From contig JAPCJO010000018.1 in NCBI GenBank assembly GCA_027886905.1, positions 1 through 32,443 of the forward strand: DNA of 32,443 nucleotides. The letters are read 5' to 3'. The position numbers and the translations under genes are program-made. Positions 1 to 7,133 of the stretch are shown here, piece after piece. Positions within the stretch are counted from its first letter, which is position 1, and every line of letters starts with the position of its first letter. Below the pieces are notes generated by a model. It saw nothing but the letters and a program-made list of their open reading frames with translations. It had not been told where the DNA came from and made no database searches. This stretch comes from Nitrososphaerota archaeon (GTDB lineage Archaea; Thermoproteota; Nitrososphaeria; Nitrososphaerales; Gagatemarchaeaceae).

Positions 1-1
1 G

Positions 2-55
2 CTGAGGCGTTACAATGTTAAAATAGAGGAAGGAAGCATTTTCGTGGAGATTTAG
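2..55 (+). CDS. C-terminal end of an upstream gene (partial), possibly a SufB/SufD-type protein
   Basis: The first bases read open in frame 2 and end at a TAG at 53-55, giving the 17-residue tail LRRYNVKIEEGSIFVEI. The stop lies 21 bases before the sufS start, on the same strand, so it is probably the preceding gene of the same operon. In archaeal suf clusters sufS commonly follows sufB/sufD, which makes a SufD or SufB tail the natural guess, but 17 residues are too few to identify a family. The call rests on the open frame and context only. Confidence 0.4.
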   Translation: MRRYNVKIEEGSIFVEI

Positions 56-76
56 AGGCACCGAGAGTAGAAAGAC

Positions 77-1321
77 TTGCTCGAATCTACAAAGACGGTC
101 GACGTGGAGAAGGTCAAGAACGACTTCCCCATCCTGAACAGGAAGGTCAACGGGAAGCGCCTGGTCTACCTGGACAACGCGGCGACCACCCAAAAGCCGA
201 AGGTCGTCATAGAGGCGTTGGTCGACTACTACTCGAGATACAACGCCAACGTGCATCGGGGCGTGCACCAGCTGAGCATCGAGGCCACGGAGACGTACGA
301 GAACTCGAGGAAGAAGGTGGCCAAGTTCATCAACTCCCCCTCTCACCAGCAGGTGATCTTCACGAGGGGGACGACCGAGTCGATAAACCTGGTGAAGTTC
401 GCCTGGGGCTCGAAGTTCGTCAAGGAGGGCGACGTCATCGTCCTCACGCTTATGGAGCACCACAGCAACATGGTCCCCTGGCAGCTCCTCGCAAAGGAGA
501 AGGGAGCGAGGATAGAGTACGCCCCCATCACCGCCGAGGGCAAGCTCGACATTGGGGAGTTCGAGAGGCTGCTCGCGCTCTCTCCCGCGCTGGTGGCGTT
601 CACCCACTGCTCCAACGTCCTGGGGACGATAAACGACGCAGAGAAGCTCTGCTCCATGGCCAAGAGCGCCGGCGCCGTGACGGTGGTCGACGCGGCGCAG
701 TCCATCCCCCACATGCCGCTCGACGTGCAGACGATGGGTTGCGACTTCCTCGCGTTCTCGGGGCACAAGATGCTCGGGCCGACGGGGATAGGCGCGCTCT
801 ACGGGAGGAAAGATCTGCTGGACTCGATGGACCCGTTTCAGTCGGGCGGCGACATGATCAAGGAGGTCCACCTGGACGGAGCGAGGTGGAACGACGTCCC
901 CTACAAGTTCGAAGCCGGGACGACGAACATCGCGGACGCCATAGGGCTCGGCGTGGCGGTCGACTACCTCGCCGCGCTCGGCATGGAGAACGTCAGGAGG
1001 CACGAGGTCGAGCTCCTCAGGTACGCGTTCGAGAAGATGTCGCGCATCCCCAACATAAAGATCTACGGGCCCATGGACCTCGAGGCGAGGGGAGGCGTGA
1101 TCTCCTTCAACCTCGCTGACATCCATCCCCACGACATGGCATCGATCCTCGACGAGGAGGGCGTCGCGATAAGGTCCGGGCACCACTGCGCGCAGCCCCT
1201 CATGGAGCACCTCGACGTCCCCGGGACGAGCCGCGCGAGCTTCTACGTCTACAACTCGACCGCGGACATCGACGTGTTCATAGGCGCCCTCCTAAAGGCC
1301 AAGAGCGTGTTCTGTGTTTGA
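77..1321 (+). CDS. sufS: Cysteine desulfurase SufS (PLP enzyme, class V aminotransferase fold)
   Basis: This enzyme takes sulfur from L-cysteine as an enzyme-bound persulfide, releasing alanine, and supplies it for Fe-S cluster assembly in the cytoplasm. The 414-residue length is normal for the family. The PLP-binding lysine is K231 in SGHKMLGPTG, and the persulfide-carrying cysteine is C371 in RSGHHCAQP, the short-loop type characteristic of SufS rather than IscS/NifS. The N-terminal YLDNAATTQKP and the MEHHSNM motif are also SufS-like. The start is a TTG; it is the first in-frame start after the upstream stop and gives the usual N-terminus. The gene overlaps sufU by four bases (TTGA), so the two are likely translated together, and SufU is the expected sulfur acceptor. 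Confidence 0.97.
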   Translation: MLESTKTVDVEKVKNDFPILNRKVNGKRLVYLDNAATTQKPKVVIEALVDYYSRYNANVHRGVHQLSIEATETYENSRKKVAKFINSPSHQQVIFTRGTTESINLVKFAWGSKFVKEGDVIVLTLMEHHSNMVPWQLLAKEKGARIEYAPITAEGKLDIGEFERLLALSPALVAFTHCSNVLGTINDAEKLCSMAKSAGAVTVVDAAQSIPHMPLDVQTMGCDFLAFSGHKMLGPTGIGALYGRKDLLDSMDPFQSGGDMIKEVHLDGARWNDVPYKFEAGTTNIADAIGLGVAVDYLAALGMENVRRHEVELLRYAFEKMSRIPNIKIYGPMDLEARGGVISFNLADIHPHDMASILDEEGVAIRSGHHCAQPLMEHLDVPGTSRASFYVYNSTADIDVFIGALLKAKSVFCV

Positions 1322-1725
1322 GCAGCGACTTTTATCGCGAGCTGATCCTCGACTACTACAGGAACCCGAGGAACTTCGGGAAGCTCGACCCCCACGACAT
1401 CGACGCCAAGGACCTCAACCCGCTCTGCGGCGACGAGGTGGAGATGCAGATCCGCGTGTCCCCGGACAAGGACAAGATCGAGGAGATAAGGTTCATCGGC
1501 AAGGGCTGTGCCATAAGCCAGGCGTCGGCCTCGATGCTCACGGAGATGGCCAAGGGCAAGCCGCTCGAGTGGGTGAAGGGGCTCTCCAGGGACGACATCC
1601 TGAAGATGCTGGGGACTTCGGATCTCGGCCCCGCGAGGATAAAGTGCGCCATGTTGTCCGTGAAGGTCCTGAAGACCGGCGTCTACACCTACCTGGGCGC
1701 CCAGTACTCCGAGCCGACCGAGTGA
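1318..1725 (+). CDS. sufU: Fe-S scaffold / sulfur-transfer protein SufU
   Basis: This is an IscU-fold protein of 135 residues that accepts sulfur from SufS. The three conserved cysteines are C37 (NPLCGDE, with D39 as partner), C64 (GKGCAISQAS) and C110 (ARIKC). In classical IscU the residue before the third cysteine is His; here it is Lys, as in SufU proteins, which are generally zinc-dependent sulfurtransferases acting on SufS. The SufU-specific insertion before the third cysteine is short, so assignment to SufU over IscU rests on K109 and the sufS neighbour. The start is TTG within the TTGA overlap with sufS. The gene ends three bases before the convergent sdhB stop, with no obvious terminator between them. 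Confidence 0.93.
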   Translation: MSSDFYRELILDYYRNPRNFGKLDPHDIDAKDLNPLCGDEVEMQIRVSPDKDKIEEIRFIGKGCAISQASASMLTEMAKGKPLEWVKGLSRDDILKMLGTSDLGPARIKCAMLSVKVLKTGVYTYLGAQYSEPTE

Positions 1726-1728
1726 GCG

Positions 1729-2526
1729 CTAGTCTTTCCTCAGCAGGTCCTCGTTGGGGTTGGGGAACACCTTCGCCCCCTTGCGCTCTCTTCGTCGCCT
1801 GAATGGCGACCTGGCCGCCATCACGTGCCGCTTGAGGAGCTGGATTCCCAGCGCCGGGTCCACCCCCTTCGGGCAGACAGCGGAGCACGTCCCCGCGAAG
1901 TGGCACCTCCAGACCCCGTGTTCGGTGTCCACCAGGTCGAGCCTCTCCTCTCTCGCCTCGTCTCTGGGGTCCTGAAGGTACCTGAACTCCTGAGCGAGCG
2001 CCTGGGGGCCGGGGAAGAGCGAGTCGGTGGAGCCGGTGGGGCACGACGAGCTGCACAGACCGCACTTTATGCAGTAGGTGAACTGGACGAGGGAGTCCAG
2101 CTCCTGGGGGGTCATAAGGTACTCTCCCGTCGGCGACTCCTGCTCCTTCTCGTCCCCTTTCCTCACGAGGTGAGGGGACACCGACCTGTGCTTCGAGAAG
2201 AAAGACTCCAGGTCGACGACGAGGTCCCTCACTATGGGGAAGTTGTCCATCGGCTGGACCGTCACCGTCGAGGAGCGGAGGTCCTTGAGCTGGGTCTCGC
2301 AGGCGAGACGCGGCCTTCCGTTGATCTTCATCCCGCAGGACCCGCACGAGGCCATCCTGCAGGAGAACCGCATCGCTATCCCGTGGTCGAGCGTGTCCTT
2401 CGCGTAGATCAGGGCGTCGAGGACGGTCATCCCGTCCTTGAGGGGTATGGCATATCGCTCGAGGTGGGGGCGTTCCTCCATGGAAGGGTCGAACCTCTGG
2501 ATCCTCAGCGCGAGCTCGTCGGCCAA
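1729..2526 (-). CDS. sdhB: Succinate dehydrogenase iron-sulfur subunit SdhB
   Basis: SdhB carries electrons from the flavin of SdhA to quinone in the membrane subunits. The N-terminal plant-ferredoxin domain has the 2Fe-2S ligands C56, C61, C64 and C76. The C-terminal domain has C152-x2-C155-x2-C158-x3-C162-P and C208-x5-C214-x3-C218-P, the usual ligand set for one 4Fe-4S and one 3Fe-4S cluster. This is the bacterial/mitochondrial-like ligand pattern, not the Sulfolobus-type variant with an extra cysteine. Length is 265 residues. The start is a TTG that directly follows the sdhD stop with no spacer, consistent with translational coupling. It is the last gene of the sdhA-C-D-B set and converges on sufU. 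Confidence 0.97.
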   Translation of the reverse strand: MADELALRIQRFDPSMEERPHLERYAIPLKDGMTVLDALIYAKDTLDHGIAMRFSCRMASCGSCGMKINGRPRLACETQLKDLRSSTVTVQPMDNFPIVRDLVVDLESFFSKHRSVSPHLVRKGDEKEQESPTGEYLMTPQELDSLVQFTYCIKCGLCSSSCPTGSTDSLFPGPQALAQEFRYLQDPRDEAREERLDLVDTEHGVWRCHFAGTCSAVCPKGVDPALGIQLLKRHVMAARSPFRRRRERKGAKVFPNPNEDLLRKD

Positions 2527-2859
2527 TCAGCTCACCTGGCCCGTCGCCGCGAGAATCACGGTCCGAGTCCCGTAGGAGATTGCCACGAGCGTGACCAGGA
2601 GCACCGCCCAGTTCACCCCCCGGGTCCACCTCGCAGACTGCCTCCACTCTAGCAGAATGATCCTGAGACCGTTGAACCCATGCGCGAGCACGACTACGAG
2701 GAGGACCTCTAGCAGCGCCCCGTCTACCGCGTCCCTGTAGACGGAGAGGACGCGCTGGAAGGAGACGGCCTCCCCGTAGGGGACCAGCACCCCCTGCATC
2801 AGGAGGTGGACCGTTACGAGCCCTATCGCGAGTATCGCCGTGCCGTACTGAAGCTGCAT
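2527..2859 (-). CDS. sdhD: Succinate dehydrogenase membrane anchor subunit (SdhD-like)
   Basis: This is a small, three-helix membrane protein (110 residues from the chosen start). Helices are visible near residues 4-24, 46-68 and 82-104. The helix-2 motif AHGFNGLRIILLEW matches the motif of the adjacent SdhC (YHGINGIRLILSEY), so the two anchors look like paralogues. H60, and H18 in the first helix, are candidate heme ligands. I chose the ATG at 2859 because GGAG lies nine bases upstream; an in-frame TTG at 2877 would add six residues and cannot be excluded. The gene lies between sdhC and sdhB and abuts the sdhB start. Confidence 0.88.
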   Translation of the reverse strand: MQLQYGTAILAIGLVTVHLLMQGVLVPYGEAVSFQRVLSVYRDAVDGALLEVLLVVVLAHGFNGLRIILLEWRQSARWTRGVNWAVLLVTLVAISYGTRTVILAATGQVS

Positions 2860-2883
2860 GATAGTTGACTCCCTCAAGCTGTC

Positions 2884-3327
2884 TCACCCAAACAGAGTCC
2901 CCCCGGTGTAGAGGGCTGCGAGTATCGCCGCGATTATCGCCACCCAGATGAGGTGCTTCTGAACGGTCCTCAGGGACTTGGCCTTGTAGGGGTAGTCGGG
3001 CCTCGAGGGCTTCGCGAAGATCATCCCGTACTCGGAGAGTATCAGCCGGATCCCGTTGATCCCATGGTAGACGACCACGAGGACGACCATCACGAGGACG
3101 ACGTGCCCGAACGCGTTCTCCGTGACCGACAGGTCAGAGGACCAGCTCGAGGGACTCGGGCCTTCCCCGAACGGCCCTCCCACGAAGAAGCTGGTGTCGC
3201 CGATGTGCCCTAGGACGTACGCGAGGACCGCAAGGCCCGTGACCCTCTGAAAGACATAGGCCCACCGCTCGATGTTGAGATGGAGCGGGTCCAGCCACCC
3301 TGCGACGCCCCTCTTGTTCGTGGCCAT
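2884..3327 (-). CDS. sdhC: Succinate dehydrogenase cytochrome b subunit SdhC
   Basis: This is the larger membrane anchor of succinate dehydrogenase, 147 residues with three hydrophobic helices (about 24-44, 73-93 and 122-142). The opening RWAYVFQRVTGLAVLAYVLGH is the family signature, with R28 and the candidate heme ligand H41; H88 in YHGINGIRLIL is the second. It starts at ATG. The upstream 54 bases on this strand contain no visible TATA box, and the tnpB stop lies just beyond, so sdhC-sdhD-sdhB probably depend on transcription entering from sdhA or tnpB. The direct neighbour should have been sdhA; a transposon gene now separates them. Confidence 0.95.
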   Translation of the reverse strand: MATNKRGVAGWLDPLHLNIERWAYVFQRVTGLAVLAYVLGHIGDTSFFVGGPFGEGPSPSSWSSDLSVTENAFGHVVLVMVVLVVVYHGINGIRLILSEYGMIFAKPSRPDYPYKAKSLRTVQKHLIWVAIIAAILAALYTGGTLFG

Positions 3328-3381
3328 CTCCGCGCCTGGGTCGTTCTGGGCGCCCTCCCCGTGCTCTTCCAGCTCGCCAGC

Positions 3382-4668
3382 TCACCTGTCTGGGTCGCCG
3401 CGCGCATTTTCTACGTGACATCCTTCCGTGGGCTTATTGCCACGGACTTCCAGCGCCTTCTGCGCGCCTATAGTTCCTGCATCTTTGACCTCGCTTGCCC
3501 GCCTGGTGGTCCAGACGAGTAGAGGCCAGGTCTCCGCAGGCTTGAGTTCGGGCATGCCCTGCCCTACCTTTGCGATTGCTCGCTTCAGCACGATTCGAGA
3601 TGCGTTAAGGTCACGATTCAGTATTCTTCCGCAGCCGCTACAGACAAAATCTCTTTCGCCGAGATTAATTCTGTTCAGAGTACCGCAGTGGAAGCATTCC
3701 TGGGTTGAATACGACCCATCAACCTTGACGAGGCGCGTCCCCTTCAAGGCTGCCTTGTATTCTGTGAACCTGACGAGCTGACCCCAAGCGGCATCATGAA
3801 TCGACTTGGATAAGTTGTGGCTCTTTACCATATTTTTAATCTGAAGGGCTTCAAATCCGATGAGATCGTGTTCTTTGACAAGATTTGCTGAAAGTTTGTG
3901 GTTGAGGTCTGCTCTCTGGCGCGCAACCTTGGCATGACATGATGCAACCCTCCGACGCGCTTTGACCCTGTTTTTCGAATCCTTCTTTTTTCTGGAGAGG
4001 GTCTTCTGGAGGTGCTTCAACCTCTTCTCCGCCTTACGAAGAAATCTGGGGTGCGGCACTTCCACGCCGTCGCTAGTCACAATGAGGGACTTCAGGCCCA
4101 GGTCAACTCCGAGAGGCGATGTTATATGACGAGCGATGACATTCTGCAGAGGCATAATGTCTTCGTAGACAAGCGATGCGTACCATTCGCCGCACGGCTC
4201 TCGAATCACAGTGCATGTTTTCAGCAAAGCTTCCTTTGGAAGCATTCTGTGGAAGACAACCTTGACGTTCCCAATCTTTGATAAGTACAATCTTCCTCTG
4301 AGCACATCAGGCCTCACGGAACCGTTGTAGCACTGAGGGTAGGTCAACGAGCCTGAAGTCGTGAATCTCTTGAATCTTGGGTGCCCGGCTTGATGTTTGA
4401 AAAATCTCTGAAATGCCTTGTCAAGGCGACGCAGAACGTCCTGAGCGACCTGAGAATGCAATGCGGCAAGCTCGGAATTCGCACGACGCTCTTGCGTTAG
4501 CATCCACTGTTGGTGGTTATATGATGTCGACTTGCGCCCCTTCTGCCACCTCTCTTTTCTTTGAGCGAGAGCTTCATTCCAGAGGTGCCGGCAAGAGCCA
4601 ATAGCTGTAAGCATCTTAGCCTCCTGCCTGTTCGACGGATAGAGGCGGAAACGGAGCGTCGAGGGCAC
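3382..4668 (-). CDS. tnpB: TnpB RNA-guided nuclease (IS605/IS1341 family), catalytically intact
   Basis: TnpB is the RNA-guided DNA nuclease ancestral to Cas12; it uses an RNA made from the 3' end of its element and favours transposon retention. The 428-residue protein has an N-terminal domain beginning LRFRLYPSNRQ, then the split RuvC domain: D189 in GVDLGLKSLIV (RuvC-I), E273 in IGFEAL (RuvC-II) and D353 in LNRDLNASRIVL (RuvC-III). The zinc ribbon C325-x2-C328 ... C343-x2-C346 is complete. The start is GTG at 4668, with a TATA box about 26 bases upstream, so the mRNA is probably leaderless. The C-terminal about 60 residues after RuvC-III are variable and likely overlap the guide-RNA scaffold and element end. 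Confidence 0.95.
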   Translation of the reverse strand: MPSTLRFRLYPSNRQEAKMLTAIGSCRHLWNEALAQRKERWQKGRKSTSYNHQQWMLTQERRANSELAALHSQVAQDVLRRLDKAFQRFFKHQAGHPRFKRFTTSGSLTYPQCYNGSVRPDVLRGRLYLSKIGNVKVVFHRMLPKEALLKTCTVIREPCGEWYASLVYEDIMPLQNVIARHITSPLGVDLGLKSLIVTSDGVEVPHPRFLRKAEKRLKHLQKTLSRKKKDSKNRVKARRRVASCHAKVARQRADLNHKLSANLVKEHDLIGFEALQIKNMVKSHNLSKSIHDAAWGQLVRFTEYKAALKGTRLVKVDGSYSTQECFHCGTLNRINLGERDFVCSGCGRILNRDLNASRIVLKRAIAKVGQGMPELKPAETWPLLVWTTRRASEVKDAGTIGAQKALEVRGNKPTEGCHVENARGDPDR

Positions 4669-4688
4669 AATTATCTACAACGATTTTT

Positions 4689-4698
4689 CATATAAAAG
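4689..4698 (-). promoter_or_regulatory. TATA box of tnpB
   Basis: On the minus strand the sequence reads CTTTTATATG. Its centre lies about 26 bases before the GTG start of tnpB, which places the predicted transcription start at or beside the start codon (leaderless mRNA). The element thus carries its own promoter, directed toward sdhC. Confidence 0.65.
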
Positions 4699-4758
4699 CG
4701 TGCCCGCTCGCTTCGTCGGGGCGGAACAAGCACCTGAGTTTCCTTCGATACGCGCAGG

Positions 4759-6486
4759 CTAGTAGTGCCTCTCCGCAGGCTGGTACTTGGTTATCTTGAC
4801 CGGGGAGTAGGCAAGATTCACGTGCCCCCCCTCGGTCTCCTCCGCGGAGAAGACGGCAAGGCTGTGCCTTAGCCAGCCCACGTCGTCCCTCCTCGGGTAG
4901 TCCCTCCTCGCGTGGGCGCCGCGGCTCTCCCGCCTTGCGAGGGCGCTGGCGAGTATCGCCTCCGCCGCCATGAGCATCGCCTCGACCTCCAAGACGTTCG
5001 TGAGGTTGGTGTTGTAGCGCCTGCTGCGGTCGTCGCAGTGAAGAAAGTCTGTCTTACGCAGCGCCCTCACCGTCCTCAAGGCCTCCGCGATCCCGTCTTC
5101 CGTCCTATACACGAAGGCGCCCTTGTCCATCGCCCTCTGGACGGAGTCTCTCACGTCGTATGGGTTCGTGCCCCCGCGCCCATGGAATATCCCGTCGAAG
5201 ACTCGCTTCTCCTCCGCTCTGGCCGCCTCCGCGGGCACAGGGCTGACGCCCCTACGGGCAGCGTATCGGGCGGCCTCCGCCCCGGTTATCCTCCCCCAGA
5301 CGAGGCACTCCGCAGTCGAGTTCGCCCCGAGCCTGTTAGCTCCGTTGATGCTGACGCAGGCCGCCTCGCCAGCGGCCCAGAGCCCCTTCACATTTGTCGC
5401 CCCGTCGATGTCCACGTCGAGTCCCCCCATCATGTAGTGGCAGACTGGCCTCACAGGGAGGGGCACCTTCACCGGGTCGATTCCGCTGAACTTCATGGCT
5501 ATCTCCCGGATGCCGGCCAGCCTCTCCTTCACCTTCTCCGCGCCGATCCCTGTGAGGTCGAGCTGGACGTAGTCGTATCCGCTCTTCTCGTCTTTGAGCC
5601 CCCTTCCAGCCTCTATCTCGGTGATTATCGCGCGGGAGACCACGTCGCGCGACGCGAGCTCGAGCTTCTCCGGAGCGTACTTTCCCATGAACCTCGCGCC
5701 GTCCTTGTCGAGCAGCACGCCTCCATCCGCTCGCGCCCCCTCGGTGATGAGTATCCCTGAGGGGATGAGGCCGGAGGGGTGGAACTGCACGAACTCCATG
5801 TCCTTGAGCGGGACTCCCGCGCGATAGCCCATCGCGATCCCGTCGGGGGTGGAGCTGTGTCCGTACGTCGCGAAACTGTAGAGCCTTCCGGCGCCGCCCG
5901 TCGCGATTATCCCGGCCTTCGCCGAGATGGAGAGCAACTCCCCGGTCTTCATCTCCAGCGCGGTGAGCCCCCTGAACTCGCCCTGCTCCACCACCAGCGA
6001 GGTCGCGAACCATTCCTGGTAGAAGGTGATGTTCGAGTACTTGGTGCAGGTGTCGTAGAGCGTCTGCATCTCGTGGAACCCCACCTTGTCTTCGGCGAAG
6101 GTCGCCCTGGGGTAGCTGTACCCGCCGAACCAGCGCTGCGCTATCCTCCCGTCCTCCCGTCTCGACCACGGCATCCCCCAGTGCTCGAGCTGGTAGATTT
6201 CCGCGGGCATCATCTCGACGAGGCGCTGGATCGCGTCCTGGTCCCCGAGATAGTCGGACCCCTTGACAGTGTCGAAGACGTGCGACTCAAGAGAGTCCCC
6301 GAGCTCCGGGTAGAGCACCGCAGCCGTCCCTCCTTCCGCGCTCACCGAGTGCGAGCGCATCGCCTGAAGCTTGGTGACCACCGCTACGTCCGCCTTCCCT
6401 TCGCCCACCCGAGCGGCCTCTATCGCCGCGCGGAGGCCTGCAATCCCTGAGCCGATGATGACCACGTCGTGGCCGCTGCGGTCCAG
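4759..6486 (-). CDS. sdhA: Succinate dehydrogenase flavoprotein subunit SdhA
   Basis: SdhA oxidises succinate to fumarate with covalently bound FAD. Numbered from the proposed start, the dinucleotide motif GSGIAG is at 12-17 and the flavin-linked His is H46 in MRSHSVSAEGG. QFHPSGLIPSGILITEGARA and the C-terminal RPVCHYMMGGLDVD are catalytic-domain signatures. The protein is 575 residues, normal for the family. The start is debatable. TTG codons at 6519 and 6510 lie at or upstream of the transcription start predicted from the TATA-like AAGTTTAAC (about 6523-6534). A strong GGAAGGAGGG at 6493-6502 lies seven bases before a CTG at 6486, giving a typical short N-terminus. I use the CTG; the TTG at 6519 adds 11 residues. 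sdhA is separated from sdhC by the TnpB element. Confidence 0.95.
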   Translation of the reverse strand: MDRSGHDVVIIGSGIAGLRAAIEAARVGEGKADVAVVTKLQAMRSHSVSAEGGTAAVLYPELGDSLESHVFDTVKGSDYLGDQDAIQRLVEMMPAEIYQLEHWGMPWSRREDGRIAQRWFGGYSYPRATFAEDKVGFHEMQTLYDTCTKYSNITFYQEWFATSLVVEQGEFRGLTALEMKTGELLSISAKAGIIATGGAGRLYSFATYGHSSTPDGIAMGYRAGVPLKDMEFVQFHPSGLIPSGILITEGARADGGVLLDKDGARFMGKYAPEKLELASRDVVSRAIITEIEAGRGLKDEKSGYDYVQLDLTGIGAEKVKERLAGIREIAMKFSGIDPVKVPLPVRPVCHYMMGGLDVDIDGATNVKGLWAAGEAACVSINGANRLGANSTAECLVWGRITGAEAARYAARRGVSPVPAEAARAEEKRVFDGIFHGRGGTNPYDVRDSVQRAMDKGAFVYRTEDGIAEALRTVRALRKTDFLHCDDRSRRYNTNLTNVLEVEAMLMAAEAILASALARRESRGAHARRDYPRRDDVGWLRHSLAVFSAEETEGGHVNLAYSPVKITKYQPAERHY

Positions 6487-6522
6487 CGCTAGCCCTCCTT
6501 CCGGAAGCAAGCGCCGCAAGGG

Positions 6523-6536
6523 CGTTAAACTTTAGC
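6523..6536 (-). promoter_or_regulatory. Probable TATA box of sdhA
   Basis: The minus strand reads TAAAGTTTAACG here. A start of transcription about 25 bases downstream would fall near 6504, just before the GGAAGGAGGG ribosome-binding site and the proposed CTG start at 6486. Confidence 0.5.
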
Positions 6537-6614
6537 TCTGCGGCAAAAAAAGCCCGACCAAAATCAAGGGCATCCGCTAGGAAAACTACTACTACCAACC
6601 CCTGAGTGAGTTAG

Positions 6615-6622
6615 CTTTATAT
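6615..6622 (+). promoter_or_regulatory. TATA box of the ribosomal protein operon (before rpl22)
   Basis: CTTTATAT is a good archaeal TATA element. Transcription should begin near 6644, leaving a leader of about 18 bases before the GTG of rpl22. It is divergent from the sdhA promoter in the 176-base space between the two genes. That space also holds a run of seven A (plus strand), which I do not assign. Confidence 0.65.
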
Positions 6623-6662
6623 CCACTACGGAATCCCGGTCGGAAGGAACCGGTAGACGCTA

Positions 6663-7127
6663 GTGCCTCACTTCGAATACACAATGGAGGGTTACGACCC
6701 TGCTATTCACGTAAGGGCTAGCGGAAGGGAGCTCAACATCTCGCCGAAAGCCGCGAGGGAGATTTGCAACACGTTACAAGGGATGACACTAACCAAGGCG
6801 ATTGAGCTCGCGGAGACGGTCGAGGCGAAAGAAGCACCCATCGCGTTTAGGAGGTTCAAGAAGAAGGTCGGGCACAGGAGCGAGCTGGTCGGGTTCCCGA
6901 CGGGCTCCTACCCAGTGAAGGCCGCTGCGAAGATCCTTGCAGTGCTCCAGAACCTGAGAGGGAACTGCGAGTTCAAGGGCCTCGACCCTGACAGGGTGCA
7001 CCTCATCCACGCTTCCGCGAAGGCGGGGCGTGTGATCAAGGACTACGTCCCGAGGGCGCACGGTCGAAGCAGCCCGAACTTCCACGTGCTGGTCCACGTC
7101 GAGTTCGTGGCGAGGGAGGCTCAGTAG
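6663..7127 (+). CDS. rpl22: 50S ribosomal protein L22 (uL22)
   Basis: L22 lines the peptide exit tunnel of the large subunit. The 154-residue protein shows the archaeal pattern: the start EYTMEGYDPAIHVRASGREL, then KAAREICNTLQG, FRRFKKKVGHRSEL and the C-terminal RAHGRSSPNFHVLVHVE. The GTG start at 6663 gives the usual N-terminus; an internal ATG at 6684 would remove conserved residues. It is the first gene after the operon promoter and precedes rps3 by six bases. rps19 and rpl2, which often precede rpl22, are not here, so this promoter separates the spc part from any S10-type cluster. Confidence 0.97.
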   Translation: MPHFEYTMEGYDPAIHVRASGRELNISPKAAREICNTLQGMTLTKAIELAETVEAKEAPIAFRRFKKKVGHRSELVGFPTGSYPVKAAAKILAVLQNLRGNCEFKGLDPDRVHLIHASAKAGRVIKDYVPRAHGRSSPNFHVLVHVEFVAREAQ

Positions 7128-7133
7128 GTCGGC

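Larger units (their letters stand above)
3382..4740 (-). mobile_element. IS605/IS1341-type TnpB-only insertion element between sdhA and sdhC
   Basis: A lone tnpB sits between sdhA and sdhC on the same strand, with no tnpA in the window. The stretch is clearly poorer in GC than its neighbours, suggesting recent arrival. At the left end (upstream of tnpB) an imperfect GC-rich palindrome lies at 4702-4722, before the tnpB promoter; it may be the left-end hairpin or belong to the end of sdhA. The right end is probably inside or just after the tnpB stop (about 3382-3435 on this strand). Exact borders, target site and guide sequence cannot be set without an empty-site homologue; the coordinates given are outer estimates. 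Confidence 0.72.

Noticed and set aside
1538-2887. Minus-strand open frame of 449 codons overlapping sdhB and sdhD
   Set aside because: It lies on the same strand but in another frame than two well-recognised genes, is full of Arg/Gly/Pro, and crosses both gene borders. It is a product of high GC.
4702-4722. Rho-independent terminator after sdhA
   Set aside because: The imperfect palindrome is not followed directly by a T-run of useful length, and it may belong to the left end of the TnpB element. I list it only within the mobile element.
6541-6555. T-run (seven T on the minus strand) upstream of sdhA as a terminator
   Set aside because: No minus-strand gene ends upstream of it within the window, since the next gene is rpl22 on the plus strand. 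It may be part of promoter architecture or chance.
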